Counted from the stretch's first letter, positions 35,601 to 47,149 are shown. The stretch: 64,000 nt of DNA from Kappaphycus alvarezii (GCA_002205965.3 NADL03000038.1:62001-126000); one strand, 5' to 3'. The notes: generated by a model from the letters alone, not told the origin. Made by a program: numbers and translations.

Positions 35601-36233
35601 GGGGGTTGTTGGGAGTGGAATGACATAACACTGGTGTCCAAAGGACATATGAGTACAAATGATTGTTCGAAAACATCTGGATTTTTTTAATTAAATTTAT
35701 AACTTGGTGTGCTGGATCCCTGAAGAGTAATATCACCTAACTACAAAAGAATTAATTTTCCCCGTTCACAACAACTGCTGTAGCCTAATGGGCCTCAAAT
35801 ATGGAATGGAAAAAGAAATTGTGAGTCCGACTCGCTGCGCTCCACAGGAGGGCAAAAAATTCCTTCGAGAAGGTCGACATTTCTGCGACAGCTGCTACCT
35901 TAGTTTGCTTAGCGCGCTCAATTGAACATGAGTAGAGGGTTTAATTCAATGATCACTCATAAAGGTGAATAACGCCATAGGTACGTATACTAATTCCGCA
36001 AGTCCAACGACGCGAATCAGAAATGTAGGTGGCTATAGTCAAGAACTCAATTTTTTTATTTTTTCTCAGTCAGCCTACAAAGAATGTAAGCATCGACAAG
36101 TAAACATAACTATAGAGTAGTATAAAGCATCATCTAACTATGACAGAAGTGGACATCGCGTAAGTGGTTTTGAAAGCAGTTCCGTCCTGTCTCTGAATGG
36201 CACATCAAAAACTCCTTGTTCAGTTTCAGGCAC
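35601..36233. other. No supported gene
   Basis: AT-rich. One ataactatagag string at 36107-36118 matches the core of the Tc1 inverted repeat at 14860 and 16020, without an associated transposase. Otherwise nothing is recognised. Confidence 0.35.
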
Positions 36234-38148
36234 TCAAAGAAATTTGGACTTCTTGTCAGATTTGCAAATTTTGCATTTGATTTGAAACGTCGTTTTCGTT
36301 GGGGCTCTATTGGCTCCTTTGCGCCTTTTCACGGTGGGCACCAAGTGTATTCCAGTACCGCAGGCCAATGAGGGAGTAGAACGCTCTAGGACGTCAATAT
36401 CATATCTGCAGAGGGCAATAGCATCAAATGAATTGTCAATGAGTTGCTCTGCAAGTTTTTCATAAAAATCTTTTTGCGAAATGCAATTTCTCGCACCCAC
36501 CAAACCCTTGTATAGCAGCCATGAGTCAACGATGCAAATTGAAAGCAAAGATGTATTATCCCTTAGTGAGCAATCATTCACTTCTAATTTCTTCTCCAAT
36601 CCAAGATCATCCTGTCTGTATCTGTTATGGCTGTCAGTATGGGAGCAAGTTTCATAGTATGTGCTGACAACCGCTGGGACTGAAATTTTCATTTCCGCAA
36701 GCACCATTTTATTGCCAGTAGATCTCCAACGAGATCTTCTGATAGGCTCTGACGGAAGTTTTGTAACGGAAGTACTGACGAAATATCTTTTGTCTCTATC
36801 CATCGACATAACAGCCGTCATAGAAGTATGGCTTTCCGTCCTCGAACTTACAAAGAGATATGACCCTCACGCCTAAAAAGTTCCAGCCTTGACAAAAATG
36901 ACATAATAAACTGCCTTTTCGCATTCTTGACGACACCTATAAACTCAGTCCATATTTGAAAAGTTCATTTGCTGTATCCACAGAAGCAAATGCAGAGTCT
37001 GCACAAACAAGTTGATTTGAATGAAACCAAAGCTCTGTAAGGCGAAGAGCACTAGCAATACCATGAGGTAAATTCAACTTGTAGCGCCGATTACTGCTGT
37101 CAGAGGCTGACAAAACAATATCCAAATTCAATACAATTCCACTAACACCACAGCAAGCAGTTTTTATTTCACATCCATTTTCAGGCTTACGGTCCATAGC
37201 GACATAGTGTCATAGCGGGAGTCCTTCTGACGTCCAGTTTCCCCAATTCCGTACCAGCGCGACATGATTTCATTCACGCAATTCTCCCCGATGGCAACAC
37301 ACTTGACCTCCTATGCCGTTTTTTGGCCTCCACAATCCACTGACCAAAGATCATCTTCTGTCATTGCTTTCAGATTCCATGTAGCGGCTGAACGTAATAC
37401 ATGAGACCAGTGCATCGAAACGGTTCCTCGAAATAATTTTTCTAAACATCGCCAATGGAATGTATTTGGATGTAGACTGTGTACACCAAAGCGACCTCCT
37501 GTTTGTGAAATCGAATCTGCATAGTAAGATGAGAATTCCAGAAAAATTTAGACTTTCACCAGCTGTTGCATGCATGTGCCCACCATTAGCGAGTTTCCGG
37601 TTTGTAAGTTCTGTAATTGTGGAAAGATATTCCAGGGGAAAAATGCAAAGGAAAAATCGTATGGGTCTTCTCATACTCGATATGACCTTGAATGTACGTG
37701 TCACCTGCTGGACCAATTAACTTCCATTGCCGATGTGCCGTTGATCCACTCAACGGTAATAATACCTCCTGATTGGTCCAAATTTTACCATGCACTTCTT
37801 TGCATACCCTTCCTACTCCGGGCACCCCATTGGCTTCTTCTCGAGCTTCTTCTTCTGAAGGTTGACGATGCAGTAGCTCAATCACGGCAGCAGATGCCTC
37901 TATTTCATTGGATGTTGCTGGGTCACCTTCAGATGCTTCTCGTGGCTTGATGTTGACAGATTACAAGCTGACACGCTTTGTCCGGTCCTGAATGACCAGT
38001 CTGCGGTGACCGTAGTCTGATGTTTTCCGGTAGATGTTTCAAATTTGATGCTGATCACAGTTCCGTTGACGCGCTTACTTTTACAAAGAGAACCGAATGG
38101 TCGCCTACACCCAGCCGCTGACGTATTAAGGGTTGCTTGGGGTTCCAA
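36234..38148 (-). CDS. PiggyBac-like (DDE_Tnp_1_7) transposase
   Basis: A nearly complete transposase in pieces. N-terminus (38148-37900): KRVNGTVISIKFETSTGKHQ and VTADWSFRTGQSV, the chromo-like lead of protist PiggyBac relatives. Core: HATAGESLNFSGILILLCRF, RRSLWCTQSTSKYIPLAMF, NRFDALVSCITFSR, then a block with NLPHGIASALRLTELWF and VCADSAFASVDTANELFKYG (a catalytic Asp in 'DSxFASV'). The end gives RYFVSTSVTKLPSEP, STYYETCSHTDSHNRYRQDD (the Y..x.D..N/D.R block), and NTSLLSICIVDSWLLYKG. Single-base changes and a few stops interrupt it. Adjacent RLE-LINE sequence starts at the N-terminal end. Confidence 0.78.
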
Positions 38149-38149
38149 T

Positions 38150-39590
38150 TGGATCTTCTCAATTTATGGAGGAGTTTCTCAACGAGAAAATTAGAAGCTG
38201 CAAGCAAACTTGTCGCTGAACAACGGCATCGGGGATGCTCGAATTCTGTTTCACATTCACCGGGTATGTGCCTCCGCTTACAAGCTACAACATGTGGTGA
38301 AGCTGACTCCGCCGAGTTTGACCACTGCCATTGCACGTAGATTTGACGACGAGCAATTCGAGTTCTACACAAGCTCTAACAACCTGCCGATGACCGGTGC
38401 AGTTCGACACCAGTTATCCTTACCTCTCCGCTACGGCGGTCACGGCTTCACACGAGTGGCGAAGCTCAATTTAGTGACATACGCTACGAGAATAATTGAC
38501 GCCGAGCAGTTGCGAAGCCCTGGCGACAGTGGTGCGACTGAAAACCGTGCGGACAGATACGCCAAAGTGGATAGACACCCCTGGGAGTTTGTTCGACGTC
38601 TCCCTACGCCCTTCACTAATGATGGCAGTCATCTGGGAACACTGAACGCGGTCAACCTGGCTGCAAAGCCAGATAGTACACAAGACATTCTATATCGAGC
38701 CTGGTGTGAGTCGGCAGAAAAGTTCTTCTGGAAGGACGATGAATGGACGAGGTTGCCAAACCCCGCATCACATTCAGAAACAGATATTCGGCGAAGAATT
38801 CAACTTCAACCATATCTGAAAACGCAAGCAGGAGCCTTCCTCACTGGAAACCCCTCCGTAGTCAGACGAAAGTCCAAAGAGATGTGGACAGCGATGCTGC
38901 GCCGCCACCTGCGAATTCGCATGTTAGACGACTCTGCTCCGCTGTGGTGCGCTGAGTGCCTCAGGCCCATGGATCCCTTAAGATAACATGCATCGGACCT
39001 TTGTAACAAAGGTCTCGAGTGGACCAACCGACACACGGCAGTTGCAAGAGTACTTGGGCCAGAGCTGTTCAAGGCAGCAGGAGTCGGCGTCCAATACGAG
39101 GTCAAATACCTACTCCCTGGACTAAATTCGCGACCCGCTGATATTCTGGTGCACCCGCGGTTCGACGCATCAAACACCGCGCCCCCTCTCCAATGGCCTA
39201 CGGCATCACCGTATCCTCGCCATCCCAGGGGTGCTATATGTCAATGGGAGCACGAGAAGCGCGAGCCGTTGCCAACGCAGCAGAGAAGCGGAAGAAGAGG
39301 GAGCCAGATGAATGCGGCTGCCATTCCTCGCGAGGTCCTGCCCGGACGATCAGGGTTAGGATGGGATTTTGTGCCGCTGGCTTTTGACTCGCTAGGATCA
39401 CTTTCTGAGAGAACCTCGAAGGTCGTAGAGAATTACAAGGCAGCTGTCGCGTCTCGCAGCGGCTGTTCTACGGGGAGAGTGAAGACTCGTCTGTAACAGA
39501 AACTGAGCTACGCTATTTGGTCCACATATGCGCCGTCTGTAATTTGTCGTGCCCCGCAACACGCAGAATTTAGTCACCCTATTCAAAATT
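38150..39590 (+). mobile_element. RLE-type LINE, long 3' portion (copy 4)
   Basis: The most complete copy. A 258-codon open frame (38210-38986) covers the region after the RT palm: LSLPLRYGGHGFTRVAKLN resembles the 'LP.R.GGLG' thumb motif, followed by a long linker. It ends in CAEC; after a short frame change HASDLC completes a C-x2-C...H-x4-C knuckle. Then come TNRHTAVARVLG, LLPGLNSRPADILVHP (endonuclease PD motif), GITVSSPSQGCYMSM, AAEKRKKREPDE, GLGWDFVPLAFDSLGS, AAVASRSGCSTGRVK and QKLSYAIWSTYAPS. The full RT fingers/palm are not present. It abuts the PiggyBac-like gene on the left at 38148, likely a 5'-truncated insertion. Confidence 0.75.
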
Positions 39591-40105
39591 AATTTTGTAT
39601 CGACTTCACTGTGCTGCACATACAAATTAAAGTGATAAAGTACATTAAGAAAGGGTTGCTCAAGTGTTGACAAGGTTTCCGGGCTGTTGACGGGGGTTAT
39701 TTAGATTCGTCATTTTTGGTTAAATTTTGCGATGTTGACAACCTTTTTCTAAGGTCGGTTGAACAGGTGAGGTGTAAACTCCGAAGTTTTGCACTGTTGG
39801 CTACCGAAGGGTGCTATTAGATATAGTGAAAAGCTAATTGATTCATTCTGTAATTTTTTTATATAAATTTTGCCGTTAAAACTATGGACTCGTATGAGTA
39901 CATTTGGACTGATATGAGTACAATTGTCCTCTGCAACTAGTGAACTGATATAAGGAGGTCTTGAAACGTGGATACCTACGGCAGAGTGTCACTTGAAAAT
40001 GGCGTTGGCGTTGCAAATTTATTGTCTATACTTTTCGTGTTCGCTGAGTTGGCCTGGGAGATGCTGGAACTCAGGATGAACCAAATTTATTCAAAAATAA
40101 CATTC
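39591..40105. other. No supported gene
   Basis: AT-rich spacer between the LINE end and the spliced transposase. No clear inverted repeat end was identified. Confidence 0.35.
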
Positions 40106-40109
40106 TAGT

Positions 40110-41586
40110 CTATTCATCAAAAAATACCCTCTCCCCACCCTCAATAGACAACTGCAAAAGACTAAGCACAGCGAAAAAGCATGATGAATGAAGGTGCAGT
40201 TTGTGACGAAACCGATTGCCCGGAACCTTAAACTGTTTTAGCCTCTTGTTCGTGGCTTCGTGATGAGCTCTGATAAAATTAAACTCGACATGCCCATCGG
40301 GGAGCTGCTCAAGAGAGCAACCATCGTCGGGATAACCTTGATCTGCTACGACTTTCTCATCATGTAGCAGATGGCGCTTAAGACTAAAGCGAAAATGCTC
40401 AAATCCGTGAACTTTCCGCAAGGAAATGGGCCGTGTGCCCACACAATATTTCCACTACAAATGCCCACACCTACTTCATACGCAGGCCCGGGCCTTTAAA
40501 TTTGTGGCTGTACCATTGCGGGTTAAAAGGAGCTGGCTCAAAAATCATGGAATCGATACCATCAACTGACATTTTGAACGAAAAGTGCGCCCGACCAGAC
40601 AACCGTTTCTCAAAAAGTACCTGAAAACGTTAGCAATATGTTAGAAAAGCTAGTAAAAGTGAAAAAGAATGACGAAACTTACCACTTCTTGGACTGCAAT
40701 TCGCTTTTTAACTCGCGAACACCATAGGCGAAAAGTGTTTTTCGTCGGCATTAGAAATGGTGGCGTTAGCGTGTTTTGTTGTAGTTCTTGAGAAAAACAG
40801 AGCCCAGGGTAAATGCCGCGGCTCAGTTTTCGCCGGGAGCAGAGGACCACACAAATTCCATGTTCTAGCAGCAGTCTCAAGGCTAAAACCAAAGGCCCCC
40901 CTGAAGCGGCGAGCAGCGGTGTTGCCCGTTATGTTTTGAGTGCCGAGCCGGAAACAAAGGGGTGCCGTAAGGAAGGCATCAGCCGTATTCGGAGAGACGG
41001 CCATTGACGGTTGCGGCTTGGAGCCAACGCAAAAATGTGTCGTGCAACAGAACATATTTGTTCTGTTGCACAGCAGTCATATTTGTTCTGTTGCACAGCA
41101 GTCAGTTTTGATTTTACATGAAAAATAAAAATATAAAAATTCCGAACAAAAGTGTTTTTTCGAAACATTGCGCTTTTGTCAACCTTCAGCTGCCAACTGG
41201 GACACAATGCGAGGGAAAATGCATAAATAACACGCGAATATAGACAGTTCCAGGGTAAAAAATGATTGTATGAATGGGATTTAGAAAAATGTAATTTTTT
41301 GATTAAAAAAATTGTTTACAAAATCGAAAAGTTCACAAAAAAAACTTACCTTTCGTTTTTTGTAATGCCGTACTTTGTCCTTTAGTTTTATTTGCATTTC
41401 AGCATTCTTTGTGAGATGATAGGTGGTTCTATGATGTTCCATTATTCGCGGGAAAAGAGATTAAAAAGGAAACACACGGCCCTTACAGACTTTGTACATT
41501 TTTTTCCCCTGAAAAATGATGCCGAACAATCGCGAACAAAATATAGAACATTTAATGTTCAATTTTTTGACACACACTCTTTATAG
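40110..41586 (-). CDS. Spliced DDE_4-type (Harbinger/ISL2EU-like) transposase
   Basis: Read right to left. A possible first exon ends at a GTAAGT donor at 41349. The main exon (about 41055-40683) has RRFRGAFGFSLETAARTWNL, RHLPWALFF and NTFRLWCSRVKKRIAVQEV. A 62-nt intron (40682-40621) starts GTAAGT and ends TTTTCAG. The next exon continues VLFEKRLSGRAHFSFKMSVD, MSVDGIDSMIFEP (first Asp), WYSHKFKGPGLRM, then GFEHFRFSLKRHLLHDEKVV, ADQGYPDDGC (later Asp block), AHHEATNKRLKQFKVPGNRF (the 'R..HE..N.RLK.F' end block with the Glu) and ends at 40110. Splicing restores the frame across the junction. It lies divergently from the gene at 41767. Confidence 0.75.
40621..40682 (-). other. 62-nt spliceosomal intron in the transposase
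   Basis: The donor is GTAAGT on the minus strand and the acceptor TTTTCAG, with ctaaca-like branch candidates about 20 bases upstream of the acceptor. Removing it joins GTG to GTA in frame (…QEV|VLFEKR…), matching the family order. A 65-nt intron sits in the divergent neighbour at 41858-41922. Confidence 0.75.
41042..41104. repeat. 13-bp-arm hairpin overlapping a 25-bp tandem duplication
   Basis: GTGCAACAGAACA at 41042-41054 pairs with TGTTCTGTTGCAC at 41059-41071, with a TATT loop between them. The right arm and its flank (25 bases, tatttgttctgttgcacagc...) are repeated immediately at 41080-41104. It lies at the beginning of the transposase's recognisable main exon, or in the intron before it. 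Confidence 0.85.
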
Positions 41587-41766
41587 GTTAGAACCTTACA
41601 TCACCATTTTTCTGTCGGTCATCTTCACAATCATCTATTCGCCTACGTCAAACAAACCCTAGCATAGCCCCTCAAAAAAGTTGACGAAGAACAGTGTCCC
41701 ACATTTGGGGATGCTGTTTGACACAAAAAAATAGCGGGCACTGATAAGCTCAAGGCAGTGTATACT

Positions 41767-42269
41767 ATGTCAAAGCTCTTTCAAGAGCATAACTTGTCTG
41801 CTTTCAGGGCTTGTTACAATCGCATGAGGCAAGAGATTTTGGGTGTCACAAACGATTGTAAGTTTTATGATATTATTTACTTTGGTTTCTCTCGTTTTGT
41901 TCTATTAGTGACCGTCTTTTAGTCAAGGGTGAATCTGTTCCTACACCCACGCTGGGTCGTCACTGTACATTGCGAAGTGAGTCTGTGACAGGTCAAAAGC
42001 GCTCGTGTGAGTATCTTATGGGGGAGGAGGGCGAGTCAGAGGATAGCAAAAAATCCGTGGAGGATTGTGATATTGCTGTTCTTCATCCTACTTATTCGAC
42101 TGCGACCTGGGTCGAACCTGAAACGACTACTAAAAGAGTTACGTCAGCAATAGTACTGCCTTCAGGAGTGCGACCGGGTGGTTTCGGCTACCGTGTGGAG
42201 CCAGTCAGACGTACTACGTTTGGCTTTCCATTACTATTTAAGATTGAATTGCTTACTGATGTAGTTTGA
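41767..42269 (+). CDS. Spliced gene of unknown function, divergent from the transposase
   Basis: Exon 1 from ATG 41767 reads MSKLFQEHNLSAFRACYNRM and ends at 41857. Intron 41858-41922 (65 nt) has GTAAGT...TTTTAG. Exon 2 from 41923 reads FKGESVPTPTLGRHCTLRSE, then an acidic stretch (MGEEGESEDSKKSVEDCD), WVEPETTTKRVTSAIVLPSG and ends FKIELLTDVV at 42269. The joined length is 438 nt, an exact multiple of three, giving 145 residues with no frame break. I do not recognise the family. Its divergent position next to a Harbinger/ISL2EU-like transposase suggests an accessory protein of the same element, since two-gene organisation is usual there. Confidence 0.55.
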
Positions 42270-42654
42270 GATTTAGATTACTACTTTTGAATTCCGTTCT
42301 TACACAACAGCGTCGCAGCACACCATTCATTCCGTTCTCAGCCACTATGGTTATGTGACAAAGTCGTTTTGCTTATCTCGAGCTTATCATTTCATTTATC
42401 ATGTGACGTTTCTGAGTACCCTTCGTGATCACTTTATTCGTGCGTAACATCCTGTATGGAATAGTTTTACAGATCACGCATTTGCGCTGTGTTTGAATAC
42501 TATCGCATTGGAAGTATGGCTCTCGTTAAGTTCATGTGCTTCTTCCTCGTATTGTAATATCATGCTGTCATAGCTTTCATGTGTTATGGTTCACAGTACT
42601 ACCTGGTCCTCTGATACGACTATAGACTGGTATATATTCTAGAGTAGGTTTAGC

Positions 42655-42800
42655 TATGTACTAGGACTAGCAGACATCGAACCGAACCAGAACGGAGCCA
42701 AAGTATGAACTGAACCCTGCATCCTGAACCTTAAACCCAATAACCATCCCTCGAACCCCACATCTCGTACCTCACTGAACCCTTGAACCCAGGTACAACT
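42655..42800 (+). repeat. Degenerate GAACC-rich array
   Basis: About a dozen gaacc/gaaccc words occur at irregular 8-20 base spacing (aaccgaaccagaac, ctgaaccctgcatcctgaac, tcgaaccccac, cttgaacccag). It lies just before the ORF at 42811 and may overlap an intron; the final cttgaacccag could be its acceptor. Confidence 0.5.
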
Positions 42801-43158
42801 CCGAATCTCCTTGTACCGCCACTTGTACCCAGCACCTTTTGTTATTACACCGCTAACGAGTACAAATTTTCCGCATGCTAAATGGTTGCTGTCTGACGGC
42901 CCTGACAAGATTACAAACTACCATCCCAAACTGTTAGCATTTGAAGCGGCTTTAAAGAAACTTAGAAGAAAGAAGGATGGGGCTGTATTGTCTATTTGGA
43001 AGATCCCGCTTTCATTTACCGTAGAGGCCCATGTATACGACAAGTACAATCTTACCTGGCGCCAAGGTGGTACCAAGTTACTGTATGTTGAGCTTAAGGC
43101 TTCTATCGACGCCTATGGTTTACTTAACGATGACGAAACTTTTGAAGTCGTAGAATGA
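42791..43158 (+). CDS. C-terminal exon of an unknown gene
   Basis: Open from before 42811 to the stop at 43158, with no ATG in the plausible region, so it looks like a downstream exon. If the acceptor is the cccag at 42790, the exon starts VQLRISLYRHLYPAPF. It continues SDGPDKITNYHPKLLAFEAA, LKKLRRKKDGAVLSIWKIPL, WRQGGTKLLYVELKASIDAY and ends DDETFEVVE. Amphipathic and charged, clearly protein-like. Not recognised. It may be the end of the gene at 41767 by alternative splicing, or a separate gene. Confidence 0.45.
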
Positions 43159-43159
43159 A

Positions 43160-45340
43160 CTTCATGTTACAGTAAAACTCCGAATTTCCTGCATTTCCCT
43201 GTGGCTCAGACACTCAAGGGGTTCTCTCATCTATTCTGTGATCTAATATAGCGTGAACCTTGCATAACACTAAGAACAAGGGCAAGAACCAATGCGCAGC
43301 TGCGCCGCGTAAGACGACTGCTACCGTCCTCAGTAACATTAGACTTGTCCAACGTTGCTTGCTGACTAGGTTATCTGTTACTTTTTCGGTCGCTGAAGAG
43401 CAAAGGCGCTCGTAGCACTGTATGACAAAACATGCAATATTATTGAGCACCTAGTATCGTCCTGCATAAATCAATAGATTAAACATCCGTAGGGCTCGGA
43501 GCTGCACTCGCAGTTAACAAACCCGGTTTTTCCACGTTGGGGACTGGCGCCCGACTGCTCGGGACTTCGCAAACCGGGTTGCGACTGTATTGCCGCACGG
43601 ACAGCCGTTCCGATTGCTGATGCGCGGCAAACATTGTTCGCTCGTCACGCGGCGAGACCCGTCCAGAACAACGCCGGTTGTTTGATGGAGGGGTTTTGTG
43701 CGACACCTAAGGCCACAACTTGAAAGTATGTACGGTATGTTGCAGAGAACCTCGGTTCTTGATGAATCTTTACTCTTTACTTATCTTGAGTGTACACCGT
43801 AGGGTATGTCAGTGGCTATTCAAATTAGGCCTCGTTTGCGCTATTGCTCATACCAAAAAAGTAAACTGCCCAAATACGGTACCTCTATAGTTCTTGAAAG
43901 AATATAAGCAATTGAAATAGGTCTTGTTTCTTGTTCAATTTCACTTTATAGTGTTATGTTGCTGGTGGTACTGGCCCAGTGGTCAAGATAATATTCCTAA
44001 CACCATTGGTGCCACGCTCAAGATAAGTAATGAGCAAATATTATTGGGCGTCTGAACAAAGTAATTGGAATTGACAGGTGGAGTGATCTTAAGAACGCGA
44101 GGTTGAGAAAAAACGGACTTTTACCTCGACTCTTAGAGCCATTTTACCAAGTGTGTACATAGTACAGAATGCTTTTCTTTTACCAGAGCAATGCAGATGC
44201 ATTGTCATTACGAGGAAGTGTATGGTGTCATTGGACCCCGCGGCAATTGCAAAGCATCACAGTCAATTGGACCTACAAAACTCCGTGTAGTAAAGTAATT
44301 GGATCCAGTCTGAGCACATCGGAAAATCCGTCCAGTCAGACTGCTTGATCTAGGATGGTAATAACTTTGAATAGTAAAATATTTCGATAGTAGGTTCATT
44401 TCCTGAAGTGAGGCTTGAGCTGGCAGGACGTGTACCTATTCATGTCCTTCACGACAGTTTTCAATTATTTAAACTTTTAATTGAAAAGTGTTTTACAAAA
44501 AGTAAAGTAAAAGTAAAAGGCCTTCAATTTTTTGTATTTTTCATCCTAGAATGAAATATAAAATAAATGGACTTCACTAAACTCTGGGGTATGTAGCCGA
44601 GTGCTGCCGCTTTATGGAAAATGCAAAACCAAATATCCAATCACAGCCCTGATTAATCCACCCGTACACAGCGTGAAATATCTCCCTGCGCTTTTCAAAA
44701 TGGAAAAACACTTTTATTTCCATGAAATAAACTCACACAGACCACCCAAACGACACTGTTCATTCGTAACCCTTCATAATGTACAGAACGGGTGGCCGCA
44801 AGACGCCAAACCTTCCCTCAAATTCATGTGAGCAACAAATTATAAACTGTCGAAACCATTTTTTCCAAACGGTACCGTAAAATTTGCACACTTTCATAAA
44901 AAAATCTGGGAGGTGTTTATGTACAGTAAAAATAGGTGCGCGACGCACAAACCCTGTCCACGTCCACACCAACCATTCCGGATCCGCCACCAGTGCCACA
45001 CAAACCGCCACTTTTCTTTTTGACAAACACCCCAAAGAATACATCGTGTGGCTTAAAAGCTACAGGCAGATTCCAAATTTCACTCTCTGATTGGATATTT
45101 TTGCGCCGTTTCGTTCTCAATATCGCTCGTGCACCACATGTAGCCCCTCTGTGTCACCCGTTTCTCGAATGTGCTACAAATACCCCACCTACAATAGCCA
45201 ATCAGGAGCCGAATTTCATATCTCATGCCCTTGTTGCAATACGTACCATCCGCCTCCTGATGTAACGGTGCTTTGTTCTGATTTTTTAAAATACCCCACA
45301 TTTCTGCAGCTAGCCTTCGCCGCCCCTTCAAGTACATATC
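43160..45340. other. No supported gene
   Basis: Contains a small GC-rich stretch at 43490-43700 with short inverted repeats (aaacccgg...ccgggtt, cccgactgctcggg). ORFs at 44601-45337 overlap on both strands without domains and are probably upstream sequence of the RING gene. Confidence 0.4.
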
Positions 45341-45354
45341 CCATTGCGAACTTG

Positions 45355-46476
45355 CATGTTTCTTTCAGACTCGTTCCGATCGCCATCATCTAGTGCCATT
45401 GATAACAAACCTTCGACCGAATCGCCGTACCGATATCAGGTGCCCCATCCTCACCAACAGCGTCAGTGGTCTACCCACTCAGATCATCAGAGACATTCAC
45501 AACTCCACAAACCGAAAGCACCCTTGGAAGCACACCGCCGACTGAAACACCGCTTGCCTCCAAGCCAAGACACACCAGTGCCGCCATTTGCCGCTTCACA
45601 TCACCACCAATCCCAATCACCCTACAACGCTCACAATCTCAAACACCACCACATAGACACTACCCGCGCCCAACCACTCCAAAGCACAATTACCCCGCGG
45701 TGTCTCCTACCCATTCCACAATGCGCAGCAAGTCGCCAGCATCAAGGCCTCGCTCGGAACCAACCATGGGTTCAAGCCCCATTCAACCAAGGTTAGAATG
45801 GGACACGATGAAAACGTGCGCAAGACAAGCGACGGGCATCCTCGGTGGATGCGGGACTTTATTCTGGTGCCTATTGCAACTCGTAAGATGGGTAGAGTTG
45901 AACCGTCAACAAGTGGAGTGCACATCCGAGGGAGGGCGAGGATGGATGGGATACGCATTACTAATGATCGGATACCTACTTGTACCAGGTGTAACCGGAC
46001 TACTGGTAAGAAGACGAAAGATGGTTGCGGCGGAGAGGGCGGCCGTGGAGGGTGTGACGAGGGAATCATCCGTGGGTGGGGGGTGTTGTGGGACGGGGGA
46101 GCGTGGTTGGGACTTGGGGGGCGGGTGGCGCGACGGGCGTGGAGCGGGTTGCACCTGGGGATATGGGGGGAGGTAGGGAGGCGGAATGTTGCGTGTGTTT
46201 GGGTGAGGTGGGGGTGGGAGAGTGGGCGAGGGAATTGGGGTGTGGGCATGTGTTTCATCGGGGGTGTTTGGATGGGTGGGTTGTGGGATGAGGAGAAATT
46301 GTTGCCCGTTGTGTAATTGTAAGGTGGTGGTGGGGAGGATGAGAGGTTGTGGCGCGGTAGGGGGACTGAGGGGGGGGGGGTTTGTGTACAGTGGGTTGCA
46401 TTTGGGTGGGGGTGTAAAGAGGTTGGGTTTGGGTGGGTTGGGGGGTTGGGGATGTAAATGGCAATGTGAGGTGTAG
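45355..46476 (+). CDS. RING-H2 membrane protein, probable E3 ubiquitin ligase
   Basis: The likely start MFLSDSFRSPSSSAIDNKPS is at 45355, leading a long Ser/Thr/Pro/Gln-rich N-terminus in two frames. Two membrane helices follow (GCGTLFWCLLQLVRWVEL; GYALLMIGYLLVPGVTGLLV), then a basic/Gly-rich linker. The RING-H2 finger starts ECCVCLGEV, then ELGCGHVFHRGCLDGW. It finishes in the next frame with CCPLC: C-x2-C...C-x-H-x2-H-x2-C...C-x2-C. The break at 46285-46287 is cured by one extra G in a G-run. Another frame change lies near 46080. Members transfer ubiquitin from an E2 to membrane-associated targets. The extent of the C-terminus is uncertain. Confidence 0.72.
46060..46465 (+). other. G-rich strand with potential quadruplex tracts
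   Basis: Plus strand extremely G-rich across the 3' half of the RING gene, with many G3-G10 runs (for example the ten-G run near 46372-46381). Such composition is a sequencing hazard and could fold into G-quadruplexes in RNA. It accounts for the high rate of frame changes here. Confidence 0.6.
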
Positions 46477-46479
46477 GGA

Positions 46480-47149
46480 TACAGTAGGCAGTTTTCGGAT
46501 AAAGGAATAATTACAAATGGAGGAGAACAATTTGATGGGTTGTAAGGAGATGATTGGGCTTTTGAGAAAGGGACTGCTGTGTTCGGGTGCATATTACAGA
46601 AATACTGTACAAGAATTCGGTGGCGATGGGAATGTGGATGTTTACAGTTTGGAATGTCCTGACAGTGTCAGGAGGGCAAATTAAATGGAGAGAATGTGAA
46701 ATCAGCGGTGGAGGGCCACACATTTCGGTCAGGCAAACTAGATGATGTGCAAACTGTATACTGTACAGTACTGTACGGAAAGCGTTCGAGTGAAATTTGG
46801 ATGTTTATTGACCTCAACGAGTGTGATGAAATGAGGGAAAAAGTGGCTCGAATGGTCTATTTTTGTGCGTGTGCTGATGAAGTCACCGTCAGCCGAGCCG
46901 AGTGGTCCAGCTTCTGACACTCAAACCAAATGCTTGATTTTTTATCCAATATTCAGGCTTTTCAATCCCGCATGTGATACATCTGGTCAAATTGCTTGCA
47001 ATCCATTCTGTTTCTGGGCAGTTGGCAGTATTTTGGTACGCTTAACGTCTACCCTTAAAGCAGTGTTGCTTAAGCCATATCCCTACACCGCCTGCGGTGG
47101 TGCTCAATCAAGCCCCTGATTTACCAGATAAAAGCTGCCCTGCCATCAT
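46480..47149. other. No supported gene
   Basis: Contains a dense run of actgtac palindromes at 46752-46782. ORFs at 46511-46920 on both strands have no domain. Probably the shared flank between the RING and SLC35B genes. Confidence 0.4.

Noticed and set aside
43965-44030. gcccagtggtcaag resembling a tRNA A box
   Set aside because: No B box or acceptor stem at the right distance.
45707-46592. Long minus ORFs opposite the RING gene
   Set aside because: Pro/His/Thr low-complexity shadows of the G-rich plus strand.
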